Source: a virus. Taken from it: a stretch of DNA of 22,474 bases. Under the pieces are notes generated by a model that worked only from the letters and a program-made list of their open reading frames with translations, did not search any database and was not told where the DNA came from. How positions within the stretch are numbered: the stretch's first letter is position 1; every line of letters begins with the position of its first letter. Both the position numbers and the translations under genes were made by a program. Below are positions 1 through 7,495 of the stretch, one piece after another. The stretch is from the IMG/VR virus record IMGVR_UViG_3300046006_001830, positions 1 to 22,474 of that record. One strand, 5' to 3'.

Positions 1-195
1 GGGCGAGTCACTGCGCTTCTTGTCACTGTTGAAATACATCTTCAGTGCGGAAGCGGTGAAAATCGTTGCCCCACATAGGTCAAGCAGCAAGCCGCCTGCT
101 ATGCCGACGACAATGAAGAACAGAGCGCCCATGGCGAGCGCAGTGAGTATCGCTACAGCGGCTACTAGGTAGCCAATTGCTTTGAGTACTCCCAC
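1..195 (-). CDS. Partial small membrane protein (3' end outside window)
   Basis: The frame starts with GTG at 195, nine bases after the stop of the upstream gene, with a modest AGGG-type ribosome binding site. It stays open through 65 codons to the window edge. The visible protein has a hydrophobic stretch at about residues 3-22 (KAIGYLVAAVAILTALAM) and a second, Gly-rich one at about 26-40, then a charged end (NSDKKRSDSP). Two membrane segments are therefore likely. It is the last visible gene of the minus-strand early block. I do not recognise a family. The GTG start is inferred from frame and spacing; an internal ATG at codon 22 would remove the first membrane segment. Confidence 0.5.
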   Translation of the reverse strand, partial: MGVLKAIGYLVAAVAILTALAMGALFFIVVGIAGGLLLDLCGATIFTASALKMYFNSDKKRSDSP

Positions 196-203
196 GACCC
201 TGC

Positions 204-515
204 TCAGCTGAACAGGCTTGTGGTCTTGGGTGCTTCGGTAACAGGGGATTCCTGTGGTTCAGCTTGCACTACAGGTGTACTTTCCTCTGTAGGTTCTGCT
301 TCTGGTTGCACCAGAGTCAGTTGACCTTGCTTGACATCATTCGAGTATCCAGGGATGTCCTGGTCATCAATTGTGATTTCAGCAGACAAGCCACCTTCCT
401 TACGGCCGGCTGTGAATGCGATATCCACAGTTTTGCCGGTGAGGTTGATACCCTGTTGGGTAACGTATTGACGCAGAGCGTCAGTGATCTCAGATTGCTT
501 CAAGTTGATCTGCAT
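204..515 (-). CDS. Small phage protein with SSB-like TTSLFS tail
   Basis: This 103-residue protein has an ordered-looking N-terminal part (about 1-66, mixed charged and beta-type residues, IDDQDIPGYS near 49-58). A Pro/Glu/Thr-rich linker follows (about 70-97), and it ends in KTTSLFS. The SSB-like protein at 1516-2250 ends in PTTSLFG after its own low-complexity linker, so the two share a C-terminal docking-type tail. ATG 515 has an AAGAAAG purine run just upstream. The gene is 31 bases downstream of the RuvC-like gene and lies in the replication/recombination operon. The function is unknown. The shared tail suggests that it is recruited to the same partner as the SSB-like protein, but that is inference. 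Confidence 0.75.
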   Translation of the reverse strand: MQINLKQSEITDALRQYVTQQGINLTGKTVDIAFTAGRKEGGLSAEITIDDQDIPGYSNDVKQGQLTLVQPEAEPTEESTPVVQAEPQESPVTEAPKTTSLFS

Positions 516-546
516 TGGTTTCTTTCTTTGGTGGGGGGTTTATGAC

Positions 547-1002
547 TTAGGCAGAACCGTAACGTCCGATCAGGGCAGCATCTGCGAGAGCACCACCCTT
601 CCCTTTCGTGTCCAGTTCCCGCCATTCCGGCCATAGCATCACAGCAGTGCTGCGAGCTACGTCCTTCTCGGTACCTATCAAGCCAGCTGCTTTCTTCCAC
701 TTCTGTGGTGTGATCATGGTCAGCGGGTGCCCTGCACCTTGTACCAATCCCTGCACCACTCCGGCTGCATGTCCGAAAGTGAAAGCTGATCCAGCACCCT
801 GCTTGGGCATGATGTGGACCAGTTCCAGGAATACTGGGGCACCTTGATGGGGAGCCAGGAAGGCAGCGATCTGAGCTCCGTTCACACGGGTGTTTGTGCC
901 AATCTTGATGAGAGGCATGTTCAACCACGCAATGGGCTTGTCGTTCTCAAGAACGACGAGAGCCCCGGAGCTGCCGGGATCAATGCCGATGCGTTTAGAC
1001 AT
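547..1002 (-). CDS. RuvC-like Holliday junction resolvase
   Basis: This 151-residue protein has an RNase H-fold N terminus typical of RuvC-type resolvases: GIDPGSSGAL at residues 6-15 places the first catalytic acid at D8. A second acid is at E60 (VFLELV) and a third at D141 (ALADAALIG). The family resolves four-way or branched DNA in recombination and before packaging. The acid three residues before the last Asp in bacterial RuvC is an Ala here (A138), so the active site looks like three rather than four acids unless a nearby residue substitutes. The start at 1002 overlaps the stop of the upstream 99-residue gene by 8 bases, indicating translational coupling. Neighbours (Sak4-like, SSB-like, primase-helicase) fit a recombination role. 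The fold call is confident, catalytic competence less so. Confidence 0.85.
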   Translation of the reverse strand: MSKRIGIDPGSSGALVVLENDKPIAWLNMPLIKIGTNTRVNGAQIAAFLAPHQGAPVFLELVHIMPKQGAGSAFTFGHAAGVVQGLVQGAGHPLTMITPQKWKKAAGLIGTEKDVARSTAVMLWPEWRELDTKGKGGALADAALIGRYGSA

Positions 1003-1294
1003 CAGCTGTGGCTGCTTCGACTTCTGGTTCGACCTCGTAGAGGAAGGGCAAGGTACCCAGTTCCATAAGAGCCAGTTCCAGACCAGCCTTGAAGCCAGCT
1101 AGCATATCGCCGGTGAGGACGATAGGATCTTCACCTGTGACAGCCATTTCGATACCTTCAGGCATCTCAAGCATGTGCTCCAGGGTATTAACCTTCTGGG
1201 AATGCCAGCCGGCCAGCATCTGAACGAACTGGTTCAGATCTTCGATCTCGATGGTGCCGGGTGGCGCCAGTGCTTCTTGCGTTGCTTCAATCAT
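995..1294 (-). CDS. Small acidic phage protein, unknown function
   Basis: The likely protein starts at ATG 1294 (MIEATQEALAPPGT) and is 99 residues, strongly acidic, with a predicted helical middle (DLNQFVQMLAGWHSQKV) and an acidic C terminus (YEVEPEVEAATADV). A longer open frame to about 1441 exists, but it would need a TTG start and would run through the separate 26-residue ORF in another frame, so I prefer the internal ATG. The gene overlaps the RuvC-like gene by 8 bases and follows the Lys-rich mini-ORF by a few bases, so all sit in one transcript. I recognise no family. Acidic proteins of this size in phage replication operons are often accessory or inhibitor proteins, but nothing here proves that. 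Confidence 0.7.
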   Translation of the reverse strand: MIEATQEALAPPGTIEIEDLNQFVQMLAGWHSQKVNTLEHMLEMPEGIEMAVTGEDPIVLTGDMLAGFKAGLELALMELGTLPFLYEVEPEVEAATADV

Positions 1295-1299
1295 GATAA

Positions 1300-1380
1300 T
1301 TAACAGCCCTTGCGGTCCTGCTTCTTGTCCTTCTTGCTGTCTTCCTTCATTGGCGTGGGAGTTGGTTTTTTGGTGGCCAT
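1300..1380 (-). CDS. Lys-rich 26-residue mini-protein
   Basis: A short frame ATG 1380 to TAA 1300 encodes MATKKPTPTPMKEDSKKDKK followed by QDRKGC, highly charged and with no hydrophobic segment. It is preceded by a clear ribosome binding site, AAGGAAA, five bases before the ATG, of the same kind used by neighbouring genes. It fills the space between the SSB-like gene and the 99-residue acidic gene. The good Shine-Dalgarno sequence and tight packing make translation likely. The function is unknown; a basic peptide next to an SSB could bind nucleic acid, but this is a guess. Confidence 0.55.
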   Translation of the reverse strand: MATKKPTPTPMKEDSKKDKKQDRKGC

Positions 1381-1515
1381 AGTTTCCTTGAGAGTTACTT
1401 GCGTTGGTTTGTGCCGCTATTTCCCGGCTGCCAACACACAATTGAACGCGCTATTGCTCGCAGAGCCTTGTTACGGGATGCTCACGCTGGAGGTGTGTGT
1501 CACTCCGCTGCTTGG

Positions 1516-2250
1516 TTAGCCGAACAGGCTAGTGGTAGGCTTCTTCATGCCAGCTGCTGCAGCTGCACGTGGTGCACCTGCAGTACCCGCTGCGCCCGCA
1601 CCTTTGGCTTTGTTGCGCACTTTGCCGCTCCACTTGTCAGCCCATGTGTTGTAGAACACTGGCTCATTGGCAGCTGCACGGATCTCTGCAGTCGTCAAGT
1701 GGTCATCAGCACGGAAGAACTTGTCGATCTCGTTCTCATCACGGGTTTCTCCGCTTGGAACGTAGACACCAGCCTCGTTCTTGACGTTCTTGTCAACAGT
1801 CTGTTTGATCAAACCAATGACGATTTCCTTGCCCAGCAAGTCAGTGATCATCTCGACCTTGGTTGGTACTTCGGCCTTGGCTTCGAAGCTATAGACACTG
1901 ACCACTTTGGTTTCGGTATCCATTGCGGAGATGTCCTTGCCAACAGCCAGCAATGTCAAAGCATTGGCGGCGATGAAGCCAGGCAGGTAGCTCTTGACGC
2001 CATCCTTCTCGTAGTAGTTCCTGGCACCTTTGGCGGTACCCGATGTCATCCACAGAGTTTGGTTGATGTCACGACCTTCAGATGTCTTGGCTTTCAATAC
2101 CAGACCGGTGGCACCACCGGACGATTTTGTGACGTAGGCCAGGGTCACTTTGGCTGGGTACAGGCCGGATTCGAGAACACCGCCTCCACCAACGGAGTCT
2201 TTTTCATTGGCGATGGATTCATCAGTTGCGAGGTTTGCGAGTAATGACAT
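1516..2250 (-). CDS. Probable phage ssDNA-binding protein
   Basis: This 244-residue protein has a compact, beta-rich N-terminal two thirds. It contains LESGLYPAKVTLAYVTKSSG (about 27-46) and GRDINQTLWMTSGTAKG (59-75), resembling the DNA-binding core of phage single-strand binding proteins that work with Sak4-type recombinases. It ends in a Gly/Ala-rich linker (about 216-235) and a short tail, MKKPTTSLFG. The family architecture is OB core, flexible linker and C-terminal partner-docking tip. The classic acidic DDDIPF tip is absent; TTSLFG takes its place. The gene directly follows the Sak4-like ATPase with a 50-base gap, and Sak4 annealases are known to depend on a phage SSB. The call rests on architecture and context, not on a diagnostic motif. 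Confidence 0.6.
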   Translation of the reverse strand: MSLLANLATDESIANEKDSVGGGGVLESGLYPAKVTLAYVTKSSGGATGLVLKAKTSEGRDINQTLWMTSGTAKGARNYYEKDGVKSYLPGFIAANALTLLAVGKDISAMDTETKVVSVYSFEAKAEVPTKVEMITDLLGKEIVIGLIKQTVDKNVKNEAGVYVPSGETRDENEIDKFFRADDHLTTAEIRAAANEPVFYNTWADKWSGKVRNKAKGAGAAGTAGAPRAAAAAGMKKPTTSLFG

Positions 2251-2300
2251 GGTTTATTTCTTTCAGGTTTGGTTTGGTTGAAAAGGCACTGACTACGCTG

Positions 2301-3026
2301 TTAGGCGTAGTACTCTTTGAGCCGGTTGAGAACCAGCTGGATGTTGTTGTCGATAAAAGTTTCCTTTGTCTCGAACAACCCAAGAGGACCGCGGAGACGT
2401 TCGTTGACCGTCTCTTTGTTGATCTTGGTTTGGAAGACGTACTTGAAGCCGAGTGCCTCTTCTTCCGGGGTGATGGTCAACAGCGGTGAGCTGTATTCCT
2501 TCAGGGCCTTCAGCGATACCTTCTTGGAAGAGATGATCGCGCTGAAGTAGCTTTCGATGCCGTTGTTTTTCAAGGAACCCTTTACAGGTACCTTGGTTTC
2601 CATCAGCATCTCGCTTTCGTTAAGTGTGTCGGCCGTATGTGCCGTGAAAATCACACTCTTGGTAGACAGAGCTACGCTCTGTTGCATCAGATTCTTGAAG
2701 AACTGTGCAAAGTCTCCCCAGGCCTTCATACCGTTGGCAGAAGGCAGGACATAGACACTCTCGTACATATCCAGCAGGTAGGTCAGGGAGTCCACCACGA
2801 TGGTGTGCACATCTGCCATACCTTCGGCTGCACCGAATGCTTCGATCACTTGCAGTGGATCGGTAATGGTGAACTGCTTGAACTTGGCCTTGAATGGCAA
2901 TCGCTTGCCGGCTTCACAGTTCAGGTACATCACACCTTCGGGGTTATCCAATCCCATGAGGGATGCAGACTTTCCGGTGGCTGATTTACCGCACAGCAAG
3001 ACCAGGTGGTCATTAACTTGGCTCAT
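2301..3026 (-). CDS. Sak4-like AAA-family recombination ATPase
   Basis: This 241-residue single-domain ATPase has Walker A GKSATGKS at 13-20, Walker B TIVVDS at 75-80 with D79, and a sensor-like stretch SVIFTAH ending at H130. The length and the RecA-core layout without long extensions match phage AAA_24/Sak4 proteins, which promote single-strand annealing with the help of a phage SSB. In this operon it sits between an HNH endonuclease and the SSB-like gene, exactly the partnership known for this family. ATG 3026 has an AAGGAAA ribosome binding site. A DnaC-like loader or general AAA role is possible, but context favours recombination. Confidence 0.8.
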   Translation of the reverse strand: MSQVNDHLVLLCGKSATGKSASLMGLDNPEGVMYLNCEAGKRLPFKAKFKQFTITDPLQVIEAFGAAEGMADVHTIVVDSLTYLLDMYESVYVLPSANGMKAWGDFAQFFKNLMQQSVALSTKSVIFTAHTADTLNESEMLMETKVPVKGSLKNNGIESYFSAIISSKKVSLKALKEYSSPLLTITPEEEALGFKYVFQTKINKETVNERLRGPLGLFETKETFIDNNIQLVLNRLKEYYA

Positions 3027-3048
3027 TGGTTTCCTTTGGTTATTTCGA

Positions 3049-3070
3049 AGAAGTGCCCGGAGGCACCTCT
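3049..3070 (-). terminator. Intergenic hairpin between HNH and Sak4-like genes
   Basis: Read on the minus strand, AGGTGCC-TCCG-GGCACTT forms a 7-bp stem (one G-U pair) with a UCCG tetraloop. It lies just downstream of the HNH gene stop and about 25 bases before the Sak4-like start. It is followed by CTTCG rather than a full T-run, so it may be a weak terminator or an mRNA 3'-end stabiliser. It is one of a set of similar hairpins at gene ends in this phage. Confidence 0.5.
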
Positions 3071-3083
3071 TGTTACTTTTTGG

Positions 3084-3635
3084 CTATGCATATTCCCACT
3101 TGAAGCCGCTATGTGATTTACGTCTGCCAGCTATCACTGAGCAGATATTGGCCTGATGAAAGCCCTGTCGGTGTGCCTCTTGAGCAGACGGGAAGCGTTT
3201 TACAAACACACCTTCTATAGTCAGCTGATTCACAGCACGACTCTTCGGGTGAGCCTCGTTAAACCTACCAAGTGCACCCAAATTTGGTACACGCAGTCCT
3301 GTTGCATACGCGTGTAAGTCGTTCTCACTCCTAGTTACCCAAGTTAGGTTCTCAACTGTGTTATCAGTTTTGTCCCCGTTTTCATGATTCACACACGGTT
3401 TGTTTTCAGGATTTGGGATATGCGCTTGGGCCACAAGACGGTGCACAAAACAAGTTCGCTTTACAAGACCTTCAGGGGTGTCCGCATAAATGTTGCAAGT
3501 GATGTAGCCTGTCCGTTCATGTTTAAGTTTCATCAGTAGAGGTTCAGGGCGTCTATTACCTGCGTTGTCACGTAAGGAATAGATCGCCCCTTGCTCATCT
3601 GCAGCGTAGCGGCCTCCAGGAAGTTCTTTGATCAT
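3084..3635 (-). CDS. Free-standing HNH homing endonuclease
   Basis: This 183-residue protein has a NUMOD4-like N terminus, then an HNH_3-type core: H65 in FVHRLVAQAHIPNP, H84 in VNHENGDKTDN, and N92/N96 before LTWVTRSEN. Its C-terminal DNA-binding module (about 150-183, AQEAHRQGF...NICSVIAG...GFKWEYA) resembles NUMOD1/IENR repeats. Such enzymes cut phage DNA at a cognate site and spread themselves into intron-free positions. The ATG overlaps the TGA of the primase-helicase gene (ATGA), and a hairpin follows its stop, so it sits in the operon as an apparent insertion between the primase-helicase and Sak4-like genes. No intron or split gene is evident around it. Confidence 0.9.
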   Translation of the reverse strand: MIKELPGGRYAADEQGAIYSLRDNAGNRRPEPLLMKLKHERTGYITCNIYADTPEGLVKRTCFVHRLVAQAHIPNPENKPCVNHENGDKTDNTVENLTWVTRSENDLHAYATGLRVPNLGALGRFNEAHPKSRAVNQLTIEGVFVKRFPSAQEAHRQGFHQANICSVIAGRRKSHSGFKWEYA

Positions 3636-5773
3636 CGTTTCGAGAGGGTTTTCATGACCGTAGTCATGACAGTGCTCATCAATTCCGCCTCATCGAGCTT
3701 GTCGGGCATCTTGTCGTTCAAGGAAACGACGCGTTGACGGATGCCTTCAAAGTCAAAACCACCATCGACCAGGATCATTGCAAAACGCAAAAGCATGTTG
3801 TTCCTGTTCCCGTCACCGCTGTGATTTAGTGTCCAACGCTCCAGGTTGTCCATGGACTGCTGGGTGTCGAACAAGGCCTTGCGCTCTTCGTTCTTGCTGG
3901 TCTTCGGAATGAAGGGCAAGGCATCCAAGACGTCACCGTCGTTGTACTCATAGGTACCGTCATGAGACAGCCACTTACGTGCACGCTGGTTGGTCGCAGT
4001 GTCCACCTCGAAAGGCAGCCACTGGTAGATGTTGGCCATGAACTCTTTGTAGTCCTTGGCATCCATCGACAGCTCGTAGTTGATAGGCAAGATAATGCGG
4101 AAACGGTTCTCGTCTTCCGTATGGCGCTTGGTTGTGTACATCAGGAACTTGTGTCCCTTCATTAACAACTTGGCCGTGCTCATGTTGCAGCCACCGTCCA
4201 CATCAATCACCACCAGGTTGAACCCGGCAATGCAGTTTTCCTCGTTGCGGTAACCGCCGTTGAGGTGATGTGCTACCCAGTGCAAGCCTGGCGCCTGAGT
4301 CAGCCGGTATAGCTGGTCAAACGGAGCGTGCTCATTACGGTAGTCAGTTGTGATGTCGGTGCTGTAACTGATAACCATCTTGGAGAGGTCAGTCGCCTTG
4401 AGGGTTTCTCCACGCAAGAACTCAATACCATCAGCAAAGGATTTCTTGATGATGATGTTGTTCTTGTAGCCATACGCGATAGCCAGTGACAACATTTCGC
4501 TCTTGTACCCTGCCCCACCCTTGTAGAAGGGCAGGTCTTCAGCCAGGTCGGCTTGAGTAACTTCCTGCTTCACAGCAGCAAAGTACTTGGCCAACTTAAC
4601 CCAGGGCTTATCCCGTGACAACAGTTGAGCAAATGCTTCACCCGAGTCTTCCGCCACTTTGATGGCGTTGTAGATGTGGGAGTCCAGGATCTCCGGAGAG
4701 TCGTCAATGAAGGCATACGCCCCTGCCAGCTTCAGTACTTTGAAGCTGCGGTTCTGGATCTCACTACGCATGACTTCCTGGTGCTCTGGCATCTGGTCAG
4801 AACGTGCTTCACAAGACAGCTGGTACTCATTCAGGAGAATGCTGGTGGCTTTGCTGATGACCAGTTTCTTGTTGGCATTGATGATGTCGGCCAAGGCTTC
4901 CAATCGATCAGCCAACTCTTCCACTTCCACCACATTGGCTGTGTTGGTGCGGTCATCAAACATCTGCTCGGCTGTGCGTATCCGCTTCTTCTGAGTGCTA
5001 CGTACATAACCAAAGAAGCACCGACGAGCGTAGCCTTGTTCAAGCATAGCCATCAGTGCCTCTTCGGTCTTGGCACCATCCAGTAAGCGACTGGGAACGC
5101 CGAACATCAACAGGTTGGCTGGTGTCTTGCCGATGATCTCTTCACTGCGCTGGTTATCAGCACTGTTCTTGATCAGCTTGGCTTTGGTCAGGCCCTTGTC
5201 GTACAGTTCAATAAAGGTGTCGAACACTTCCTGGTTGGCAGACAGGTTGGCAGCAATCTCATCCATGATGAGGTTCATGGAGCCAGCATTGGCCATCAAC
5301 AGTTTGTGACGCATCTGCTTGACCGCGGGTGCTGTACCCGAGTCAAATGAGAACAGCATGGGACCAGAGGAGGCAAACTCCTTGGTTACCCGGGCCAGCT
5401 CTTCATCTGGGTCAGTGCTCTTGCGGTTGGCTCGCTTCACAGCCAGCTTGGGCAAGTTGTCTTCCGCCATGATGGGGAAGGTTTCCTCAATAAACCGGTT
5501 ACGGAACTGGAGGAGGACTTCTTCTTCCATCAGATTGGCTGACAGGGTTTTCCCGTAGCCAGACGGAGCCAGGTTCAGTGCGTACATATTCACTGGAATC
5601 TCACCCTTGTCAGGGGTGTCAATGCTGCAACGCATCTGTGCTGCAGCCATGGAGAAGTAGTACGCAACCATGATCCTGAAGAACAGAGAGTCATCCCGCT
5701 GGGTACGGTCACGGAGAATGCCAACCAGCTTCTCAGCAGTTGGGTGGTATTCCATTTCGTCAAAGGTTTTCAT
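3632..5773 (-). CDS. DUF3987-like helicase fused to AEP-type primase
   Basis: A 713-residue replication protein. The N-terminal ATPase domain (about 1-390) has Walker A APSGYGKT at 69-76, Walker B LIMDE at 168-172 and an arginine-finger-like GYARRCFFGY at 247-256, as in DUF3987/YfjI phage helicase-like proteins. After a linker, the C-terminal region carries primase (archaeo-eukaryotic primase) hallmarks: VVIDVDGG with D524 and D526, a TTKRH segment with H551, and RFRIILP at 557-563. It probably unwinds and primes phage DNA. The usual phage order is primase then helicase, so this arrangement is reversed. It is coupled to the upstream 65-residue ORF and the downstream HNH gene by ATGA overlaps. 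The helicase part is confident; the primase part rests on a few motifs. Confidence 0.8.
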   Translation of the reverse strand: MKTFDEMEYHPTAEKLVGILRDRTQRDDSLFFRIMVAYYFSMAAAQMRCSIDTPDKGEIPVNMYALNLAPSGYGKTLSANLMEEEVLLQFRNRFIEETFPIMAEDNLPKLAVKRANRKSTDPDEELARVTKEFASSGPMLFSFDSGTAPAVKQMRHKLLMANAGSMNLIMDEIAANLSANQEVFDTFIELYDKGLTKAKLIKNSADNQRSEEIIGKTPANLLMFGVPSRLLDGAKTEEALMAMLEQGYARRCFFGYVRSTQKKRIRTAEQMFDDRTNTANVVEVEELADRLEALADIINANKKLVISKATSILLNEYQLSCEARSDQMPEHQEVMRSEIQNRSFKVLKLAGAYAFIDDSPEILDSHIYNAIKVAEDSGEAFAQLLSRDKPWVKLAKYFAAVKQEVTQADLAEDLPFYKGGAGYKSEMLSLAIAYGYKNNIIIKKSFADGIEFLRGETLKATDLSKMVISYSTDITTDYRNEHAPFDQLYRLTQAPGLHWVAHHLNGGYRNEENCIAGFNLVVIDVDGGCNMSTAKLLMKGHKFLMYTTKRHTEDENRFRIILPINYELSMDAKDYKEFMANIYQWLPFEVDTATNQRARKWLSHDGTYEYNDGDVLDALPFIPKTSKNEERKALFDTQQSMDNLERWTLNHSGDGNRNNMLLRFAMILVDGGFDFEGIRQRVVSLNDKMPDKLDEAELMSTVMTTVMKTLSKR

Positions 5774-5967
5774 TGAGGTTTCCTTGTGTCATAGCTAATA
5801 CGTGCCCAAGCGTTCTGGGCGCGTTCAAATAGTTCGTCCAACTCGTCAACCGTGATATCCATCGACGCACACAGAACAGCTATGTCTAACTTTTCCTGCG
5901 TGGCGATGATCTCGGCTATGAGTCGAGGGAACTGGATGGAGTCATCCTTCCAGCGGCTATTGCTCAT
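5770..5967 (-). CDS. Small protein upstream of primase-helicase, unknown
   Basis: A 65-residue, mostly helical protein with an acidic segment, MDITVDELDELFERAQNAW (39-57). It could be a small HTH-like or three-helix fold (LDIAVLCASMDITVDEL resembles the turn-helix of a DNA-binding motif), but this is weak. ATG 5967 has an AAGGAAG ribosome binding site, and its TGA overlaps the primase-helicase ATG, implying coupled synthesis. No family is recognised; an accessory or loader role for the primase-helicase would fit the coupling but is not shown. Confidence 0.7.
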   Translation of the reverse strand: MSNSRWKDDSIQFPRLIAEIIATQEKLDIAVLCASMDITVDELDELFERAQNAWARISYDTRKPQ

Positions 5968-5981
5968 GGTGCTTCCTTGGG

Positions 5982-6971
5982 TTAGCCCATCAGCAGATCA
6001 CCACTCGCAATGAGGGCATCTTTCTGAGAGCAGATGGCAAATGCCGGGCAGTACTTGCAAGCCATGACTTGGCCAGGTACTTCTTTGATGGCACCGGTGT
6101 TGCCATTGGTGGTCATGAAGATCACCGCTTCCTGGCGGGTGTCGAAGTTCTTGGTACTACGCGACTTGGTGGTGTCACCGCTCTTGTAGTACTTGAACTG
6201 CGGCTCACTGCGCCATAACTCTTCGTCATCGCACAGAGGTAGCAGTTCTTCTTCGGTGGCCCAATGTTGGTCAATCAGATTGACCTTGGTTCGGATGAAC
6301 TGTTCAGTCTCGCCTAATGACATCAATGGGAAGGACTGCTTATGGAATCGCCGCGGTGGGTAGCTTGGATCAGTCTTCTGCATTCCACCCTTCCAGTCGG
6401 TGAAGATGTAATGAATGTCCATCTCATCCTGGTGGATCATTGTTGGATTAAGCCAACGATAGATACTTCCCTGCTGGGTGTATTTGGTAGCGTTGACCTG
6501 GTTCTTATAAGTCCACACGGATGTGGTCTTGAAATCCTGTACACGTCCCTCACCCACGAAGTCAAACTTGCCTGTGATGATCCATTTACCCATCTGGCGC
6601 TTGAGACGCTGCTCAAGGTAGATTGGGATGGTGTCCTCAGTCAGTTCTTCAGGTGTGGGGTTGATGCGTACACGTTCAATGACCCGAGCTGGGTACCCCA
6701 GTGCTGCCATTGCTGGCTTATGGTTGGTGATCCATGCCTTCTCGATGCCATCATGGATGGCTGAGCCCATGCGGTTGTTCATCATGTCTGCCAAGTTGGG
6801 CATGGCCACGCCAGGTGGTATGCGAGTTGGTAAGACGATCTGGCGCAGAGGTTTCAGCAGTGTGGTTGCACTGATGGTGTTAGGAGTGTGGTCGTGGTCA
6901 TAGTAGTCCGAGGACAAGAATACGGCCAGGGCCAGGGGTACATCCCCCACGTTAGCGTAGGTTTGGGTCAT
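5982..6971 (-). CDS. PD-(D/E)XK (RecB/Cas4-like) exonuclease
   Basis: A 329-residue nuclease of the PD-(D/E)XK superfamily. GSAIHDG at 69-75 supplies the early His (H73), ITGKFDF at 132-138 the metal Asp (D137), VQDFKTT at 144-150 the D-x-K pair (D146, K148), and QQGSIYRW at 166-173 the QxxxY motif. C305, C308 and C314 (ACKYCPAFAIC) form the three-Cys C-terminal part of an AddB/Cas4-type iron-sulfur site. The usual fourth Cys near the N terminus is absent; C247 is the only other nearby candidate. The family resects DNA ends 5' to 3' or in both polarities and often pairs with phage annealases, here the Sak4-like gene. The ribosome binding site AAGGAA precedes ATG 6971. Confidence 0.8.
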   Translation of the reverse strand: MTQTYANVGDVPLALAVFLSSDYYDHDHTPNTISATTLLKPLRQIVLPTRIPPGVAMPNLADMMNNRMGSAIHDGIEKAWITNHKPAMAALGYPARVIERVRINPTPEELTEDTIPIYLEQRLKRQMGKWIITGKFDFVGEGRVQDFKTTSVWTYKNQVNATKYTQQGSIYRWLNPTMIHQDEMDIHYIFTDWKGGMQKTDPSYPPRRFHKQSFPLMSLGETEQFIRTKVNLIDQHWATEEELLPLCDDEELWRSEPQFKYYKSGDTTKSRSTKNFDTRQEAVIFMTTNGNTGAIKEVPGQVMACKYCPAFAICSQKDALIASGDLLMG

Positions 6972-6994
6972 TGAGTTCCTTTTGGTTTGTATAG

Positions 6995-7012
6995 AAGCGC
7001 CAGGAGGCGCCT
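6995..7012 (-). terminator. Intergenic hairpin after the DUF5664 gene
   Basis: On the minus strand AGGCGCC-TCCT-GGCGCTT forms a 7-bp stem (one G-U pair) with a four-base loop. It lies seven bases after the stop of the DUF5664 gene and just before the RecB-like start. There is no T-run (CTATAC follows), so full termination is doubtful. It matches the other gene-end hairpins of this block in size and loop. Confidence 0.45.
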
Positions 7013-7018
7013 ACGTGA

Positions 7019-7495
7019 TCAATGACCCATACGGTCTTCGCGTTCACGGATGTAGAGATCCAGTTTTGCTAAGCAATTCCAGGCTTCGTGGGAGAGGTGC
7101 AATAAGCCACTGTCTGGATCGTTGGTTTCACCTATGTGGCGTCTCGCTGCATGACGTTGCTGAGCATCCTCATAGCGACGGAAGCCATCGGGTACCGCAA
7201 TCCAGCCGTTGTCGGTGTACTTGGCTGCACCAAAGGTTCCTATCTTGGCTACCTCGGTGATAGCTCGGGCCATGCCACCGGTGATGAGGTGCATACGCAC
7301 CTTGCCATGGTCTGCCTTGGCTCCTGCTTGATGGAGGTCACGCCCTTCTGGGTCATGCTCCATGTCCAGGCACTGTTGCATGGGTTCTTTTATGTAGGTC
7401 ACCTGCGAATCTACTTCGCAGTCAGCACAAAAGTCCTTATCTACGGAATAAGTGTCTCCCGTACAGCCGATTGATTTACAGCTTCTTGATAGCAT
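7019..7495 (-). CDS. DUF5664 / dATP-dGTP diphosphohydrolase-like protein with N-terminal zinc ribbon
   Basis: A 158-residue protein from ATG 7495 (AGGAA ribosome binding site, seven bases upstream). A longer frame to 7606 would run into the ribonucleotide reductase gene, so I reject it. Residues 1-30 hold C6, C11, C23 and C26, a likely zinc ribbon. Residues 58-150 match the DUF5664 (dGTP_diPhyd_N) pattern: GAKADHGKVRMHLI, ITEVAKIGTFGAAKY, a RYEDAQQRHAARRHIGE segment, and DSGLLHLSHEAWNCLAKLDL. The family name comes from a phage purine dNTP pyrophosphohydrolase, but many members have no tested activity. Its place next to the ribonucleotide reductase supports a role in dNTP pools. Confidence 0.75.
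   Translation of the reverse strand: MLSRSCKSIGCTGDTYSVDKDFCADCEVDSQVTYIKEPMQQCLDMEHDPEGRDLHQAGAKADHGKVRMHLITGGMARAITEVAKIGTFGAAKYTDNGWIAVPDGFRRYEDAQQRHAARRHIGETNDPDSGLLHLSHEAWNCLAKLDLYIREREDRMGH

Noticed and set aside
1399-2244. 281-residue plus-strand open frame
   Set aside because: It lies opposite the SSB-like gene, Cys/His/Phe-rich with no domain, and all neighbours are minus-strand genes with good start sites.
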